NCBI GenBank assembly: GCA_020846995.1
Contig: JADLCV010000168.1
Coordinates: 1-58,494 of the forward strand
Direction of reading: 5' to 3'
DNA: 58,494 nucleotides
Source of the DNA: Paracoccaceae bacterium
GTDB lineage: Bacteria; Pseudomonadota; Alphaproteobacteria; Rhodobacterales; Rhodobacteraceae
Position 1 is the stretch's first letter, and the number at the start of each line of letters is the position of its first letter. The notes under the pieces were generated by a model. That model had not been told where the DNA came from. It worked only from the letters and a program-made list of their open reading frames with translations, and ran no database searches. This document shows positions 24,551 through 33,303 of the stretch, piece after piece. The position numbers were made by a program, and so were the translations under genes.

Positions 24551-25898
24551 CTGGACCGACGCCCTGCCGGAGGCGGCGCGCGCCTACATCGCCGACCGCC
24601 GCCTCGACGAGGTCGAGTGCATCGTTCCCGACATCACCGGCATCGCCCGCGGCAAGGCCATGCCGGCCTCGAAGTTCGCCAAGCAGCCGCGCTTCTACCT
24701 GCCGAACTCGATCTTTCTGCAGACGATCACCGGCGACTGGGCCGACAGCCCGGCCGAGGCCTTCACCGAGCCCGACATGATCCTCGTCCCCGACTTCCGC
24801 ACCGCCTCGGCGGCGCCGTGGACGGCGGACGTGACGATCCAGATCATCCACGACGTCTTCGACCAGGCCGGCCGGCCCGTGCCGGTCGCCCCCCGCAACG
24901 TCCTCAAGCGCGTCTGCGACCTCTACCGCGCCGAGGGCTGGACGCCGATCGTCGCCCCCGAGATGGAGTTCTACCTCGTCGCCCGCAACATCGACCCCGC
25001 GAAGCCGATCGAGCCGCCGATGGGGCGGTCGGGGCGGCGGGCGGCGGCGCGCCAGGCCTATTCGATGTCGGCCGTCGACGAATACGGCCCCGTCATCGAC
25101 GATATCTACGACTTTGCCGAGGCACAGGGCTTCGAGATCGACGGCATCCTCCAGGAGGGGGGCGCGGGCCAGGTCGAGATCAACCTCCAGCACGGCGACC
25201 CCGTCGCGCTGGCCGACGAGATCTTCTACTTCAAGCGCCTGATCCGCGAGGCGGCGCTGCGCCACGACTGTTTCGCGACCTTCATGGCCAAGCCGATCGA
25301 GGACGAGCCCGGATCGGCCATGCACATCCACCATTCGGTCGCCGACGCGCGCACCGGCCGCAACATCTTCTCCGACGAGGCCGGGGCCGAGACCGAGGTC
25401 TTCCAGCATTTCATCGCCGGCATGCAGACCTACCTGCCGGCGGTGATCGCGGTCCTCGCCCCCTACGTCAACAGCTACCGCCGCTACGTCCCCGACTTCG
25501 CGGCCCCGATCAACCTCGAATGGGGCCGCGACAACCGCACGACCGGCCTCCGGGTGCCGATCTCCGAGCCCCAGGCCTGCCGGATCGAGAACCGCCTCGC
25601 GGGGATGGACTGCAACCCCTACCTCGGGCTCGCCGCCTCGCTCGCCTGCGGCTATCTCGGGCTCAAGGAGCGGAAGCTGCCCAAGCCCGAGTTCATCGGC
25701 GACGCCTATCTCGCCAAGGACGAGCTGCCCTTCACGCTCGGCGACGCGCTCGACCTGTTCGACGACTGCAAGCCCGTGCGCGAGGTCCTCGGGGGCGAGT
25801 TCTGCGCCGTCTACGGCTCGGTCAAGCGGCTGGAATACAAGGAGTTCCTCCAGGTCATCAGCCCCTGGGAGCGCGAGCACCTGCTGCTCAACGTATGA
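24543..25898 (+). CDS. puuA: Gamma-glutamylputrescine synthetase-like (glutamine synthetase family)
   Basis: This GS-family ligase probably joins glutamate to putrescine or another amine using ATP. The 451 aa show GS landmarks: IVPDITGIARGKAMP, APEMEFYLV, GAGQVEINLQHGDP, GSAMHIHHSV and NLEWGRDNRTTGLRVP followed by RIENRLAGMDCNPYL. The Puu/SpuI-type shortness and neighbours (GATase, FAD oxidase, class III aminotransferase) support polyamine use rather than ammonia assimilation. The stop overlaps the next ATG (ATGA). An upstream ATG at 24522 is possible but less likely. Confidence 0.82.
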   Translation: MSDWTDALPEAARAYIADRRLDEVECIVPDITGIARGKAMPASKFAKQPRFYLPNSIFLQTITGDWADSPAEAFTEPDMILVPDFRTASAAPWTADVTIQIIHDVFDQAGRPVPVAPRNVLKRVCDLYRAEGWTPIVAPEMEFYLVARNIDPAKPIEPPMGRSGRRAAARQAYSMSAVDEYGPVIDDIYDFAEAQGFEIDGILQEGGAGQVEINLQHGDPVALADEIFYFKRLIREAALRHDCFATFMAKPIEDEPGSAMHIHHSVADARTGRNIFSDEAGAETEVFQHFIAGMQTYLPAVIAVLAPYVNSYRRYVPDFAAPINLEWGRDNRTTGLRVPISEPQACRIENRLAGMDCNPYLGLAASLACGYLGLKERKLPKPEFIGDAYLAKDELPFTLGDALDLFDDCKPVREVLGGEFCAVYGSVKRLEYKEFLQVISPWEREHLLLNV

Positions 25899-27199
25899 AC
25901 CTCCTGACGGCCAACGACCGCCCCGGCGAATACCCGCGAAGCTGGTATGCGGCGACGGCGGCGCCGCTCGCGCCCTTCCCGCCCTTCGCCGGCCACCGGC
26001 GGGCCGATGTCGCGATCGTCGGCGGCGGCTACACCGGGCTCTCGGCGGCGCTCCATGCCGCCCGCGCCGGGCTGTCGGTCGTCCTCCTCGAGGCCCATCG
26101 CGTGGGCTGGGGCGCCTCGGGGCGGAACGGCGGGCAGGTCGGCTCGGGCCTCCGCCTCGACCAGGAGCGGCTCGAAGGGCTGGTCGGAGCGGCCGACGCG
26201 CGGGCGCTCTGGGACCTTGCCGAGGAGGCCAAGGCGCTCGTCCGCGGCCTGATCGCCGCCCACGACATCGCCGCCGACTGGCGGGACGGCATCGCCTATG
26301 CCGCCTCGTCGGCCGCCGGTGCCCGCCGGCTTGCGGCCGGGGCGCGCCATCTCGCCCGCCACTACGGCTACGGCGCGATCGAGAGCCTCGAGGCCGCGGA
26401 CTTCGCCGCCCTCGTGCGCTCGCCCCGCTACCGCGGCGGCGTTGTCGACCGCGGCGCCGGCCACCTCCACCCGCTCGCCTTCGCGCTCGGGCTTGCCCGC
26501 GCCGCCGCCGCCGCCGGCGCCAGCCTCCACGAACAAAGCCGCGTCCTCCGCCTGCACGCGGGCCCGCGCCCCTCGGTCGAGACCGCCGAGGGGCGCCTCG
26601 AGGCGCATCAGGCGATCCTGGCCGGCAACGGCTATCTCGGCGACCTCGCTCCGGCTGTCGCCGCGCGAGTGATGCCGATCAACACCTTCATCGTTGCCAC
26701 CGAGCCCCTCGGCGGGCGCCTCGCGACGGTCCTCGGCGCGCCCCTCGCGGTCGCCGACGACCGCTTCGTCCTCAACTACTTCCGCCCCACGCCCGACGGC
26801 CGGCTGCTGTTCGGGGGGGGCGAGACCTACGGCTGGCGCTTTCCCGCCGACATCGCGGGCCTCGTCCGCCGGCCGCTCGAGCGCATCTTTCCCCAGCTTG
26901 GCGGCGTCACCCTGACCCATGCCTGGGGCGGCACGCTCGCCATCACCCGCTCGCGGCTGCCCCACCTCGCCCGGCCGGGGCCGGGCATCCTGTCGGCGGG
27001 GGGCTACTCGGGCCACGGGGTCGCCTTCGCGACGCTCGCCGGCCGGCTTCTGGCCGAGGCGGCGGCCGGGCAGGCGGGCCGCTTCGACCTCATGGCCCGC
27101 CTGCCGGTGCCGGCCTTCCCCGGCGGCATGGCGCTCCGCCATCCGCTCCTCGTCCTGGCCATGAGCTGGTATGCGCTGCGCGACCGGCTGGGCATCTGA
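25895..27199 (+). CDS. puuB: Gamma-glutamylputrescine oxidase-like FAD protein
   Basis: This is a DAO-family flavoprotein of 434 aa. The FAD-binding motif is VAIVGGGYTGLSAALHAA (~38-55), followed by GWGASGRNGGQVGSGL, the pattern of PuuB/OrdL oxidases. The C-terminal FAD contact is ILSAGGYSGHGVAFATLAG. The expected reaction is oxidation of gamma-glutamylputrescine to an aldehyde with H2O2. It overlaps puuA by four bases. The matching aldehyde dehydrogenase (PuuC) is not in the window. Confidence 0.82.
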   Translation: MNLLTANDRPGEYPRSWYAATAAPLAPFPPFAGHRRADVAIVGGGYTGLSAALHAARAGLSVVLLEAHRVGWGASGRNGGQVGSGLRLDQERLEGLVGAADARALWDLAEEAKALVRGLIAAHDIAADWRDGIAYAASSAAGARRLAAGARHLARHYGYGAIESLEAADFAALVRSPRYRGGVVDRGAGHLHPLAFALGLARAAAAAGASLHEQSRVLRLHAGPRPSVETAEGRLEAHQAILAGNGYLGDLAPAVAARVMPINTFIVATEPLGGRLATVLGAPLAVADDRFVLNYFRPTPDGRLLFGGGETYGWRFPADIAGLVRRPLERIFPQLGGVTLTHAWGGTLAITRSRLPHLARPGPGILSAGGYSGHGVAFATLAGRLLAEAAAGQAGRFDLMARLPVPAFPGGMALRHPLLVLAMSWYALRDRLGI

Positions 27200-27208
27200 G
27201 CCGCGCGA

Positions 27209-27237
27209 TTGTCGCCGCCCCGTCGGCCCGCTATGGC
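27209..27237 (+). promoter_or_regulatory. Possible promoter for the aminotransferase
   Basis: TTGTCG and TATGGC are separated by exactly 17 bases in the 64-base gap before the aminotransferase ATG. This is a fair sigma-70-type match in GC-rich DNA, but it was found by eye only. Confidence 0.35.
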
Positions 27238-27263
27238 AGGGTGAAAGACCGAAGGATGCCGCC

Positions 27264-28634
27264 ATGCCCGACGAGACCCCGAACTCCTGGGAGATGCGCG
27301 CCGACCGCCATTCCCTCTACGGCTTCACCGACCTGCCCTCGGTCCATGCCCGCGGCGCCGTCGTCATCACGAGGGGCGAGGGCCCCTATGTCGTCGACGT
27401 CCACGGCCGGCGCTACCTCGATGCCAACTCCGGGCTCTGGAACATGGTCGCGGGCTTCGACCATCCCGGGCTGATCGCCGCCGCCCAGGCGCAGTATGCG
27501 CGCCTGCCGGGCTACCACGCCTTCTTCGGCCGCATCTCCGACCGGGCGGTGGAGCTTTCCGAGCGGCTGGTCGCGGTCTCGCCCTTCGCGCGCGGGCGCG
27601 TCTTCTACACCAACTCGGGCTCCGAGGCCAACGACACCATGGTCAAGATGCTGTGGTTCCTCGCCGCCGTCGAGGGCCACCCCGGGCGGCGCAAGATCCT
27701 CACCCGCACCGGCGGCTACCATGGCGTCACCGCCGTTGCCGCCTCGATGACGGGCAAGCCCTACAACGCCCTCTTCGGCCTGCCGCTGCCGGGCTTCATC
27801 CACCTCACCTGCCCCCACCACTGGCGCCACGGGGCGCCGGGCGAGAGCGAGGAGGCGTTCTCGGCCCGCCTCGCGCAGGAACTCGAGGCGACGATCCTCC
27901 GCGAGGGGCCCGGGACCATCGCCGGCTTCTTCGCCGAACCGGTGATGGGGGCGGGCGGGGCCATCCCGCCGCCCGCGGGCTATTTCCAGGCGCTGGCCCC
28001 CGTCCTTGCCCGCCACGGCATCCCGCTCGTCGCTGACGAGGTCATCTGCGGCTTCGGGCGGACGGGCGAGGTCTGGGGCTGCCAGTCCTACGGCTTCATG
28101 CCCGACGCCATCATCGCCTCGAAGAACCTCACCGCCGGCTTCTTCCCGATGGGGGCGGTGATCCTCGGCCCCGCCCTTGCCGACCGCCTCCAGGCGGCGG
28201 CCGAGGCGGTCGAGGAGTTCCCCCACGGCTTCACCGCCTCGGGCCATCCGGTGGGGGCGGCGATCGCCCTCAAGGCGATCGACGTCGTCCTCGGTGAGGG
28301 GCTGATCGACAACGTCCGCGCGCTCGCCCCGCGCTTCGCGGCCGGACTCGCGGCGCTGATGGCGCGGCACCCCAACATCGGCGAATGGCGGGCCAGGGGG
28401 CTCATGGGCGCGCTCGAGGCGGTGCGCGACCGGGCGAGCCGGACGCCCTTCGAGGCCCGCCTCTCGGTCAGCGAGCGGATCGCCAACGCCTGCATCGACC
28501 ACGGGCTGATCTGCCGGCCGCTCGGCCAGGCGATCGTGCTCGCGCCCCCCTTCATCCTCACCCCGGCGCAATTGGACGAGATGTTCGAGAAGCTCGACGC
28601 CGCCCTCGCCGGGGTCTTCGCCGAGCTCGCATGA
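27264..28634 (+). CDS. Class III aminotransferase (putrescine/omega-amino acid type)
   Basis: This PLP enzyme moves an amino group from a terminal amine, probably putrescine or a diamine, to pyruvate. The 456 aa include YTNSGSEANDTMVKMLWF, RTGGYHGVT, LVADEVICGFGRTGEVWG with the PLP-binding Asp, and the catalytic Lys in ASKNLTAGFFPMGAV. The sequence style (DRHSLYGFTDL at the start, GFTASGHPVG) matches the SpuC/omega-transaminase group. GAAGGA lies eight bases before the ATG at 27264. It completes the polyamine catabolic set. Confidence 0.87.
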   Translation: MPDETPNSWEMRADRHSLYGFTDLPSVHARGAVVITRGEGPYVVDVHGRRYLDANSGLWNMVAGFDHPGLIAAAQAQYARLPGYHAFFGRISDRAVELSERLVAVSPFARGRVFYTNSGSEANDTMVKMLWFLAAVEGHPGRRKILTRTGGYHGVTAVAASMTGKPYNALFGLPLPGFIHLTCPHHWRHGAPGESEEAFSARLAQELEATILREGPGTIAGFFAEPVMGAGGAIPPPAGYFQALAPVLARHGIPLVADEVICGFGRTGEVWGCQSYGFMPDAIIASKNLTAGFFPMGAVILGPALADRLQAAAEAVEEFPHGFTASGHPVGAAIALKAIDVVLGEGLIDNVRALAPRFAAGLAALMARHPNIGEWRARGLMGALEAVRDRASRTPFEARLSVSERIANACIDHGLICRPLGQAIVLAPPFILTPAQLDEMFEKLDAALAGVFAELA

Positions 28635-28680
28635 ACGCGGGCGCCCGGAAGCACGGCGAGGGGGCGCGGGCGGCGGGCGG

Positions 28681-29232
28681 CTACTGGCCGAGGCGGGAGA
28701 GCTTGGCCTGGAGTTCGGCCAGCTGCTTCTTGATGTCGTCGAGTTCCTCGGTCGGGGTCGCGGCCGGGGGCTGCGCTGCCGGCGGCGCCGTCCAGCCGCC
28801 GCCCATCATCGACTTCAGGAACGCCTCCTGCTGGCGCTGGAGGGCCTCGAAGCCCGGCAGCGTCGCCATCGGGTTCGGCACCCGGGCGAGGTTCTGGAAC
28901 ATCTTCGAGGGCCCCTCGCGCAGCATCTCGAAGGAGGCGGCGAGGAACTGCGGCATGATCGCCTGGACCTCGGTCGTGTAGGCGCGCACGAGGTCGGTGA
29001 GGACGGTCAGCGGCAGCACGCTCTCGCCCCGGCTCTCGTGCTCGGCGATGATCTGCAGGAGATACTGGCGCGTGAGGTCGTCGCCGGTCTTGAGATCGAC
29101 GATCTGCACCTCGCGCCCGGCCCGGATGAGGCCGGCGATGTCCTCGAGGGTGACGTAGTCCGAGGTCTCGGTGTTGTAGAGGCGGCGGCTCGCGTAGCGC
29201 TTGATGAGGAGCGGCTTGTCGGTCTTCTCCAC
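28681..29232 (-). CDS. phaR: PHA synthesis repressor PhaR
   Basis: PhaR binds PHA granules and, when none are present, represses phaP and itself. The 183 aa begin with the PHB_acc_N DNA-binding domain (KRYASRRLYNTETSDYVTLE, ~11-30). The granule-associated domain (TGDDLTRQYLLQIIAEHESR) follows, and then an Ala/Pro linker and a short coiled coil (ELDDIKKQLAELQAKLSRL). The start is GTG at 29232 with GGGGAGGG six bases upstream. It lies directly downstream of phaP on the same strand. Confidence 0.94.
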   Translation of the reverse strand: MEKTDKPLLIKRYASRRLYNTETSDYVTLEDIAGLIRAGREVQIVDLKTGDDLTRQYLLQIIAEHESRGESVLPLTVLTDLVRAYTTEVQAIMPQFLAASFEMLREGPSKMFQNLARVPNPMATLPGFEALQRQQEAFLKSMMGGGWTAPPAAQPPAATPTEELDDIKKQLAELQAKLSRLGQ

Positions 29233-29282
29233 GCGCGCCCTCCCCTGTCGGCCTGCGCGCGCGAAGCTAGACCAGCGCCGCA

Positions 29283-29312
29283 GAAAAGGAAAGGGCGGGC
29301 ACCGGCCCGCCC
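29283..29312 (-). terminator. Rho-independent terminator after phaP
   Basis: On the minus strand GGGCGGGC-CGGT-GCCCGCCC forms an 8-bp perfect stem with a 4-base loop, followed by TTTCCTTTT. It lies 48 bases past the phaP stop and before phaR. It should end most phaP transcripts and lower phaR relative to phaP. Confidence 0.8.
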
Positions 29313-29359
29313 CTGCCTGGTCCGGGGTCGCGCCGGCCCGTGCGGCCGGCGCTCCGGGG

Positions 29360-29827
29360 TCACTTCGCGGCGGCGGCGGCGGCGGCGGCGGCGGTCGTGC
29401 GCTTGACCGAGCCCGTCACCTCGGCCGTGGCCTTCTTGACGGCCGCCGTGGCGTCCTCGGAGAAGTCCTTGCCGGCCGCGAGCATGATCTCGATCGTTTC
29501 CATCTGGACCTTCTTGGCCACCTCGGCGAAGGCCGCGAGGTTCTCGGCGGCAAGCTCGGCCGCGCCCGAGGCGAAGTCGGTCACCGCCTTGGTGTAGTCC
29601 GCCGGCTCGGCCTTGGCCTTGGCCACGTTCTGGATGCGGCCGAGGGTGTCGCGGGTCCAGCGGGTGGTGATCTCGGTCGACTTCTCGGCCGCCTCGACGG
29701 CGACGCGGGTCATCTTCTCGCCGAAGGCGGCCTGGGTGCGGAACGCCTCCCGCATGCCGTGCGCGTCCGCCGGGAACGCCGCCATCATGTCCTGCACGAT
29801 CTTGGTGAAGTCGTTCGTCTTGGCCAT
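29360..29827 (-). CDS. phaP: Phasin PhaP
   Basis: Phasins coat PHA granules and control their size and number. The 155-aa helical protein begins MAKTNDFTKIVQDMMAAFP and contains amphipathic repeats (FGEKMTRVAVEAAEKSTEIT; ENLAAFAEVAKKVQMETIEI). It ends in a poly-Ala tail closed by Lys. Lys-rich, low-Arg composition stands out from its neighbours and is typical of phasins. AAGGAGAG precedes the ATG. Promoter, PhaR-like sites and a terminator surround it, consistent with strong regulated expression. Confidence 0.93.
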   Translation of the reverse strand: MAKTNDFTKIVQDMMAAFPADAHGMREAFRTQAAFGEKMTRVAVEAAEKSTEITTRWTRDTLGRIQNVAKAKAEPADYTKAVTDFASGAAELAAENLAAFAEVAKKVQMETIEIMLAAGKDFSEDATAAVKKATAEVTGSVKRTTAAAAAAAAAK

Positions 29828-29877
29828 CGTCGTCTCTCCTTGACCCCGGGGGCCCGCCCCCTCATTCCGATGGCGCC

Positions 29878-29906
29878 GATATAGATGCCGCACCGCAGCA
29901 TTGCAA
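29878..29906 (-). promoter_or_regulatory. phaP promoter
   Basis: The minus strand reads TTGCAA, 17 bases, TATATC, which is a good sigma-70-type promoter. The leader to the phaP ATG would be roughly 45 bases. One of the PhaR-like sites lies inside the 17-base spacer, so bound PhaR would block RNA polymerase. Confidence 0.7.
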
Positions 29907-29928
29907 GCCCGGATTGCCGCATAGCAGC
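29886..29928. promoter_or_regulatory. Paired PhaR-like operators upstream of phaP
   Basis: TGCCGCAccGCAGC at 29886-29899 and TGCCGCAtaGCAGC at 29915-29928 are direct copies 29 bp apart, nearly three helical turns. On the minus strand they read CTGC-N3-GCGG, one base from the CTGC-N3/4-GCAG site known for PhaR of Paracoccus. The phaR gene next door supports the reading. Confidence 0.65.
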
Positions 29929-29935
29929 AAGATTT

Positions 29936-29954
29936 CTGCGGCGCCACGCCGCAG
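29936..29954. promoter_or_regulatory. Perfect CTGCGGC/GCCGCAG inverted repeat
   Basis: CTGCGGC-GCCAC-GCCGCAG has seven-base perfect arms. It carries CTGC and GCAG ends like a wide PhaR site and lies just upstream of the paired sites. It could instead be the terminator of phaC, which ends 64 bases further on; the minus-strand side lacks a clean T-run. Confidence 0.4.
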
Positions 29955-30017
29955 CCCCCGACCCGGGCCCCGCGCCCGGGGTGCCGCGGCGGCGAGCGGG
30001 CCGGGGCCGGGGAGGGG

Positions 30018-31832
30018 TCAGGGCGCGGGAGGTGCGCCCTGGCGGTCGGGGTCGGCGACGACGTAGGTGCCGGGGGCGGCGGCCAGCACCGGGTGGGCGG
30101 CGTCGCCCGGGGCCCGCGCCGGCACGCGCTTGCCCGACCGGGCCGCGAGCCACTCGCCCCAGCGCGGCCACCACGAGCCCTCGTGCCGGGTCGCACCGGC
30201 CTTCCAGTCCTCGGCGCTCCCGGGCATGGCCTCGTTGGTGTAGTGGCCATACTTCTTCTTGCCCGGCGGGTTGACGATGCCGGCGATGTGGCCCGATTCG
30301 GAGAGGATGAAGGTCTTGTCGGCCGAGCCCATCTGGCGGACGCCGGCGTAGCTCGACCGCCAGGCGGCGATGTGGTCGGTCTCGCAGGCGATGGCGCAGA
30401 CGGGCACGGCGACGTCGGCGATCGCGAGGGAGTGGCCGAGCATGGTGAAGGTTCCCCTGGCGAAGCGGTCGTCCTGGCAAAGCTCGCGCAGGTATTCCAC
30501 TGTCATCCGTCCCGGCAGGTTGGTGCTGTCGCCGTTCCAGAAGAGGAGGTCGAAGGCGGGCGGCGTCTCGCCCATCATGTAGCTGCGGATGGCGGGCTGG
30601 TAGATGAGGTCGTTGGCGCGCAGGTAGGAGAAGGTGCGCGACATGTAGAACGACCGCAGGTAGCCCTCGTCGGCGCATTCGCGATCGATCGCGGCGAGGA
30701 AATCCTCGTCGAGGAAGACGGCAAGCTCGCCCTGGTCGGAAAAGTCGGTGAGGGTCGTGAAGAAGGTGGCCGAGCGCACCGGGCGCTCGCCGCGCCTTGC
30801 CATCAGCGCCAGCGCCAGCGCGAGCGTGGTGCCGCCGATGCAGTAGCCGATGGCGTTGACCTGGGCCTCGCCCGTGATCGCGCGGACCTCGCGGATGGCG
30901 GCGAGATAACCCTCCTCGACATAGCTGTCCATGCCGACGTCGCGATGGCGGGCGTCGGGGTTGACCCAGCTGACCACGAAGAGCGTGAAGCCCTGGTCGA
31001 CGATCCAGCGCACGAGGCTGTTCGCGGGCTTGAGGTCGAGGATGTAGAACTTGTTGATCCAGGGCGGAAAGAGGACGAGCGGCGTGCGGTGGACGGTGGC
31101 GCTGCGGGGGGCATACTGGATGAGCTCGAAAAGGCGGTTGCGCCAGACCACGGCGCCCTCGGTGGTGGCGAGGTTCTCGCCCACCCGGAAGGCATCGCGG
31201 TCGGCAAGCGTGACGACAAGCTCGCCCTCGTTCGTCTCGAGGTCGCGGACGAGGTTCTCGAGCCCCTTCACGAGCGACTCGCCCTCGGTCTCGACCGCCT
31301 TCTGCATCGCCTCGGGGTTCAGGGGCAGGAAGTTCGTCGGCGCCAGCATGTCGATGATCTGGCGCGTGAAATACTCGATCCGCCGGCGCTCGCGCTCGGG
31401 CATGTCGGCGCGCGTGCCGACGGCCTCGGTGATGGCCGCGGAGGTGATCAGATACTGCTGCTTGACGAAGTTGAAGTAGGGGTGGCTGTCCCACAGGGGG
31501 TTGGCGAAGCGGCGGTCGGCCGGCACGAGGTCGGGCGGGGCCTCGAGGTTGCCGCGGGCGAGGCGGTGCTGGGCCTCGACCGCGTGGCGCAGCGTCTTGC
31601 CCCAGTAGCCGACCTGCTGCTCGATGATCTTCGAGGGGTTGCGCATCATCTCGGCGAAATAGGCCGCGGCCGCCTTGACGAAGACCTCCTGGCTCGGCGC
31701 CTGCAGGCCGGGGGCGGCGGGGCGGCGGCGGGCCATCGCGGCCACGAGGCGTTGCGACAGCTCCTCGATCCGCGCGACGTTGCGGTTCAGCCGCGCAAGG
31801 CTTTCCTGCCGTTCCGTTTCCTCGGTTGTCAT
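30018..31832 (-). CDS. phaC: Class I polyhydroxyalkanoate synthase PhaC
   Basis: PhaC polymerises (R)-3-hydroxyacyl-CoA into granules. The 604 aa match class I length. Landmarks are the N-terminal region with NPLWDSHPYFNFVKQQYLI, LFPPWINKFYILDL, and the lipase-like box GYCIGG with the catalytic Cys (~316-321). Trp-rich FWNGDSTNLPGRM, the catalytic Asp region ETDHIAAW and the His in SESGHIAGIVNPP follow. The C-terminus is extended with Ala/Pro (residues ~575-604). It diverges from phaZ across 99 bases and precedes phaP-phaR on its strand. Confidence 0.96.
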   Translation of the reverse strand: MTTEETERQESLARLNRNVARIEELSQRLVAAMARRRPAAPGLQAPSQEVFVKAAAAYFAEMMRNPSKIIEQQVGYWGKTLRHAVEAQHRLARGNLEAPPDLVPADRRFANPLWDSHPYFNFVKQQYLITSAAITEAVGTRADMPERERRRIEYFTRQIIDMLAPTNFLPLNPEAMQKAVETEGESLVKGLENLVRDLETNEGELVVTLADRDAFRVGENLATTEGAVVWRNRLFELIQYAPRSATVHRTPLVLFPPWINKFYILDLKPANSLVRWIVDQGFTLFVVSWVNPDARHRDVGMDSYVEEGYLAAIREVRAITGEAQVNAIGYCIGGTTLALALALMARRGERPVRSATFFTTLTDFSDQGELAVFLDEDFLAAIDRECADEGYLRSFYMSRTFSYLRANDLIYQPAIRSYMMGETPPAFDLLFWNGDSTNLPGRMTVEYLRELCQDDRFARGTFTMLGHSLAIADVAVPVCAIACETDHIAAWRSSYAGVRQMGSADKTFILSESGHIAGIVNPPGKKKYGHYTNEAMPGSAEDWKAGATRHEGSWWPRWGEWLAARSGKRVPARAPGDAAHPVLAAAPGTYVVADPDRQGAPPAP

Positions 31833-31854
31833 GGGAGGTTTTCCCCTCTATCTT

Positions 31855-31866
31855 CGCACTTGCAGC
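31855..31866. promoter_or_regulatory. Possible PhaR-like site upstream of phaC
   Basis: The minus strand reads GCTGC-AAG-TGCG, close to the GCTGC-N2-TGCG core of the two phaP sites but with one extra spacer base. It lies 23 bases before the phaC ATG in the phaC-phaZ spacer. Confidence 0.3.
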
Positions 31867-31931
31867 ATACCGCCCCTCCGTGCCGGGGGAAGGCGGCGCG
31901 ATGTCCAAGGCCGGCCCCGGCGGGAGTGCCC

Positions 31932-33227
31932 ATGCGCTACATGTTGACCTACGACCTTATGGAGACGGCGCGCAACAGCAATGAATGGCTCGGCGCCTCG
32001 GCCCGGGCGATCGCCTCCTACCCGGCCTGGGGGCTCGTGCCCCATCCCTTCTTCAAGGTCATGTCGGCCTGGGGGCGGGTGACCGAGCGCAGCTTTGCCC
32101 GCATGGTCATCAAGCCCGACTGGGGCATCCGCACCGTCGTCGGCGAGGACGGGCGCGACCACCTCGTCAGCGTCGTCGTCCGCCAGTCGCGGCCCTTCTG
32201 CGACCTCGTCCAGTTCGAGGTTCCGAGCCGGGCGCCGCGCCGGCGCCGCGTCCTCCTCGTCGCGCCGATGTCGGGCCATTACGCGACCCTCCTGCGCTCG
32301 ACCGTGCAGAGCCTGCTGCCGGACTGCGAGGTCTTCGTCACCGACTGGCGCAACGCCCGCGACATCCCCGTCTCGCAGGGCGACTTCGACGTCGAGGACT
32401 ACACTCTCTACCTCGTCGATTTCCTCCGCCACCTCGGCCCCGACACCCATGTGATCGCGGTCTGCCAGCCGGCCCCGCTCGCGCTCGCCGCCTGCGCCCT
32501 CCTCGCCGAGGCCGAGCCCGCCGCCCAGCCGCGCACGCTGACCCTGATCGGGGGCCCCGTGGACCCCGACGCCGCCCCGACCGAGGTCACCGACTTCGGC
32601 CGCCGCGTCACCATGGGCCAGCTCGAGCACCTCGCCCTCCAGCGCGTCGGATTCAAGTATGCCGGCGTCGGGCGCATGGTCTATCCCGGGCTCGCCCAGC
32701 TCGCCTCCTTCATCTCGATGAACGCCGACCGCCACGGCCAGGCCTTCTTCCAGCAGGTGGTCCGCGCGGCCAAGGGCGAGGCGAGCGAGCGGGACGCCCA
32801 CAACCGCTTCTACGACGAGTATCTCTCGGTCATGGACATGACGGCCGAGTTCTACCTCTCGACCGTCGAGCGCGTCTTCAAGGCCCGCGAGATCGCCCGC
32901 AACGTCTTCAGCGTCGGCGGCCGGCGCATCGACATCGGCAAGATCACCGATGTCGCGGTCAAGACCGTCGAGGGCACCGGCGACGACATCTCGGCCCCGG
33001 GCCAGTGCGTCGCCGCCCTCGGGCTCTGCACCGGCGTGCCGGCGCACAAGAAGGTCAGCCATGTCGAGCCCGGCGCCGGCCACTACGGCATCTTCGCCGG
33101 CCGCTCGTGGCGCAACAACATTCGCCCCCTCGTCCTCGGCTTCATCGACGCCCACGGCCCGGCCGGCCCGAGGGCCACGGCCGGCCCCGACCGCCCGCCG
33201 CTGACCCTGCGGGTCTCGAAGGGCTAG
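31932..33227 (+). CDS. phaZ: Intracellular PHB depolymerase PhaZ
   Basis: PhaZ mobilises stored polyhydroxybutyrate from native granules. The 431 aa begin MRYMLTYDLMETARN, typical of the intracellular depolymerase family (DUF3141-unrelated, PhaZ1-like). The nucleophile is a Cys in VCQPAPLAL rather than Ser. GPVDPDAAPTEVTDF, the later Asp region and the His in EPGAGHYGIFAGRSWR follow. CGGGAG lies five bases upstream of the ATG at 31932. It is divergent from phaC, so synthesis and breakdown genes share one short control region. Confidence 0.93.
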   Translation: MRYMLTYDLMETARNSNEWLGASARAIASYPAWGLVPHPFFKVMSAWGRVTERSFARMVIKPDWGIRTVVGEDGRDHLVSVVVRQSRPFCDLVQFEVPSRAPRRRRVLLVAPMSGHYATLLRSTVQSLLPDCEVFVTDWRNARDIPVSQGDFDVEDYTLYLVDFLRHLGPDTHVIAVCQPAPLALAACALLAEAEPAAQPRTLTLIGGPVDPDAAPTEVTDFGRRVTMGQLEHLALQRVGFKYAGVGRMVYPGLAQLASFISMNADRHGQAFFQQVVRAAKGEASERDAHNRFYDEYLSVMDMTAEFYLSTVERVFKAREIARNVFSVGGRRIDIGKITDVAVKTVEGTGDDISAPGQCVAALGLCTGVPAHKKVSHVEPGAGHYGIFAGRSWRNNIRPLVLGFIDAHGPAGPRATAGPDRPPLTLRVSKG

Positions 33228-33303
33228 GGCCGGGACCGGCGACGTTCCGCCCCCCTCCCGCCTGCGGGCGCAGGCCCCTGCCGGCGCGAACAGGCCCCGG
33301 CGG

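Noticed and set aside
30093-31931. Long plus-strand open frame joined to the front of phaZ and antisense to phaC
   Set aside because: The PhaZ N-terminus and its Shine-Dalgarno place the start at 31932; the rest mirrors phaC.
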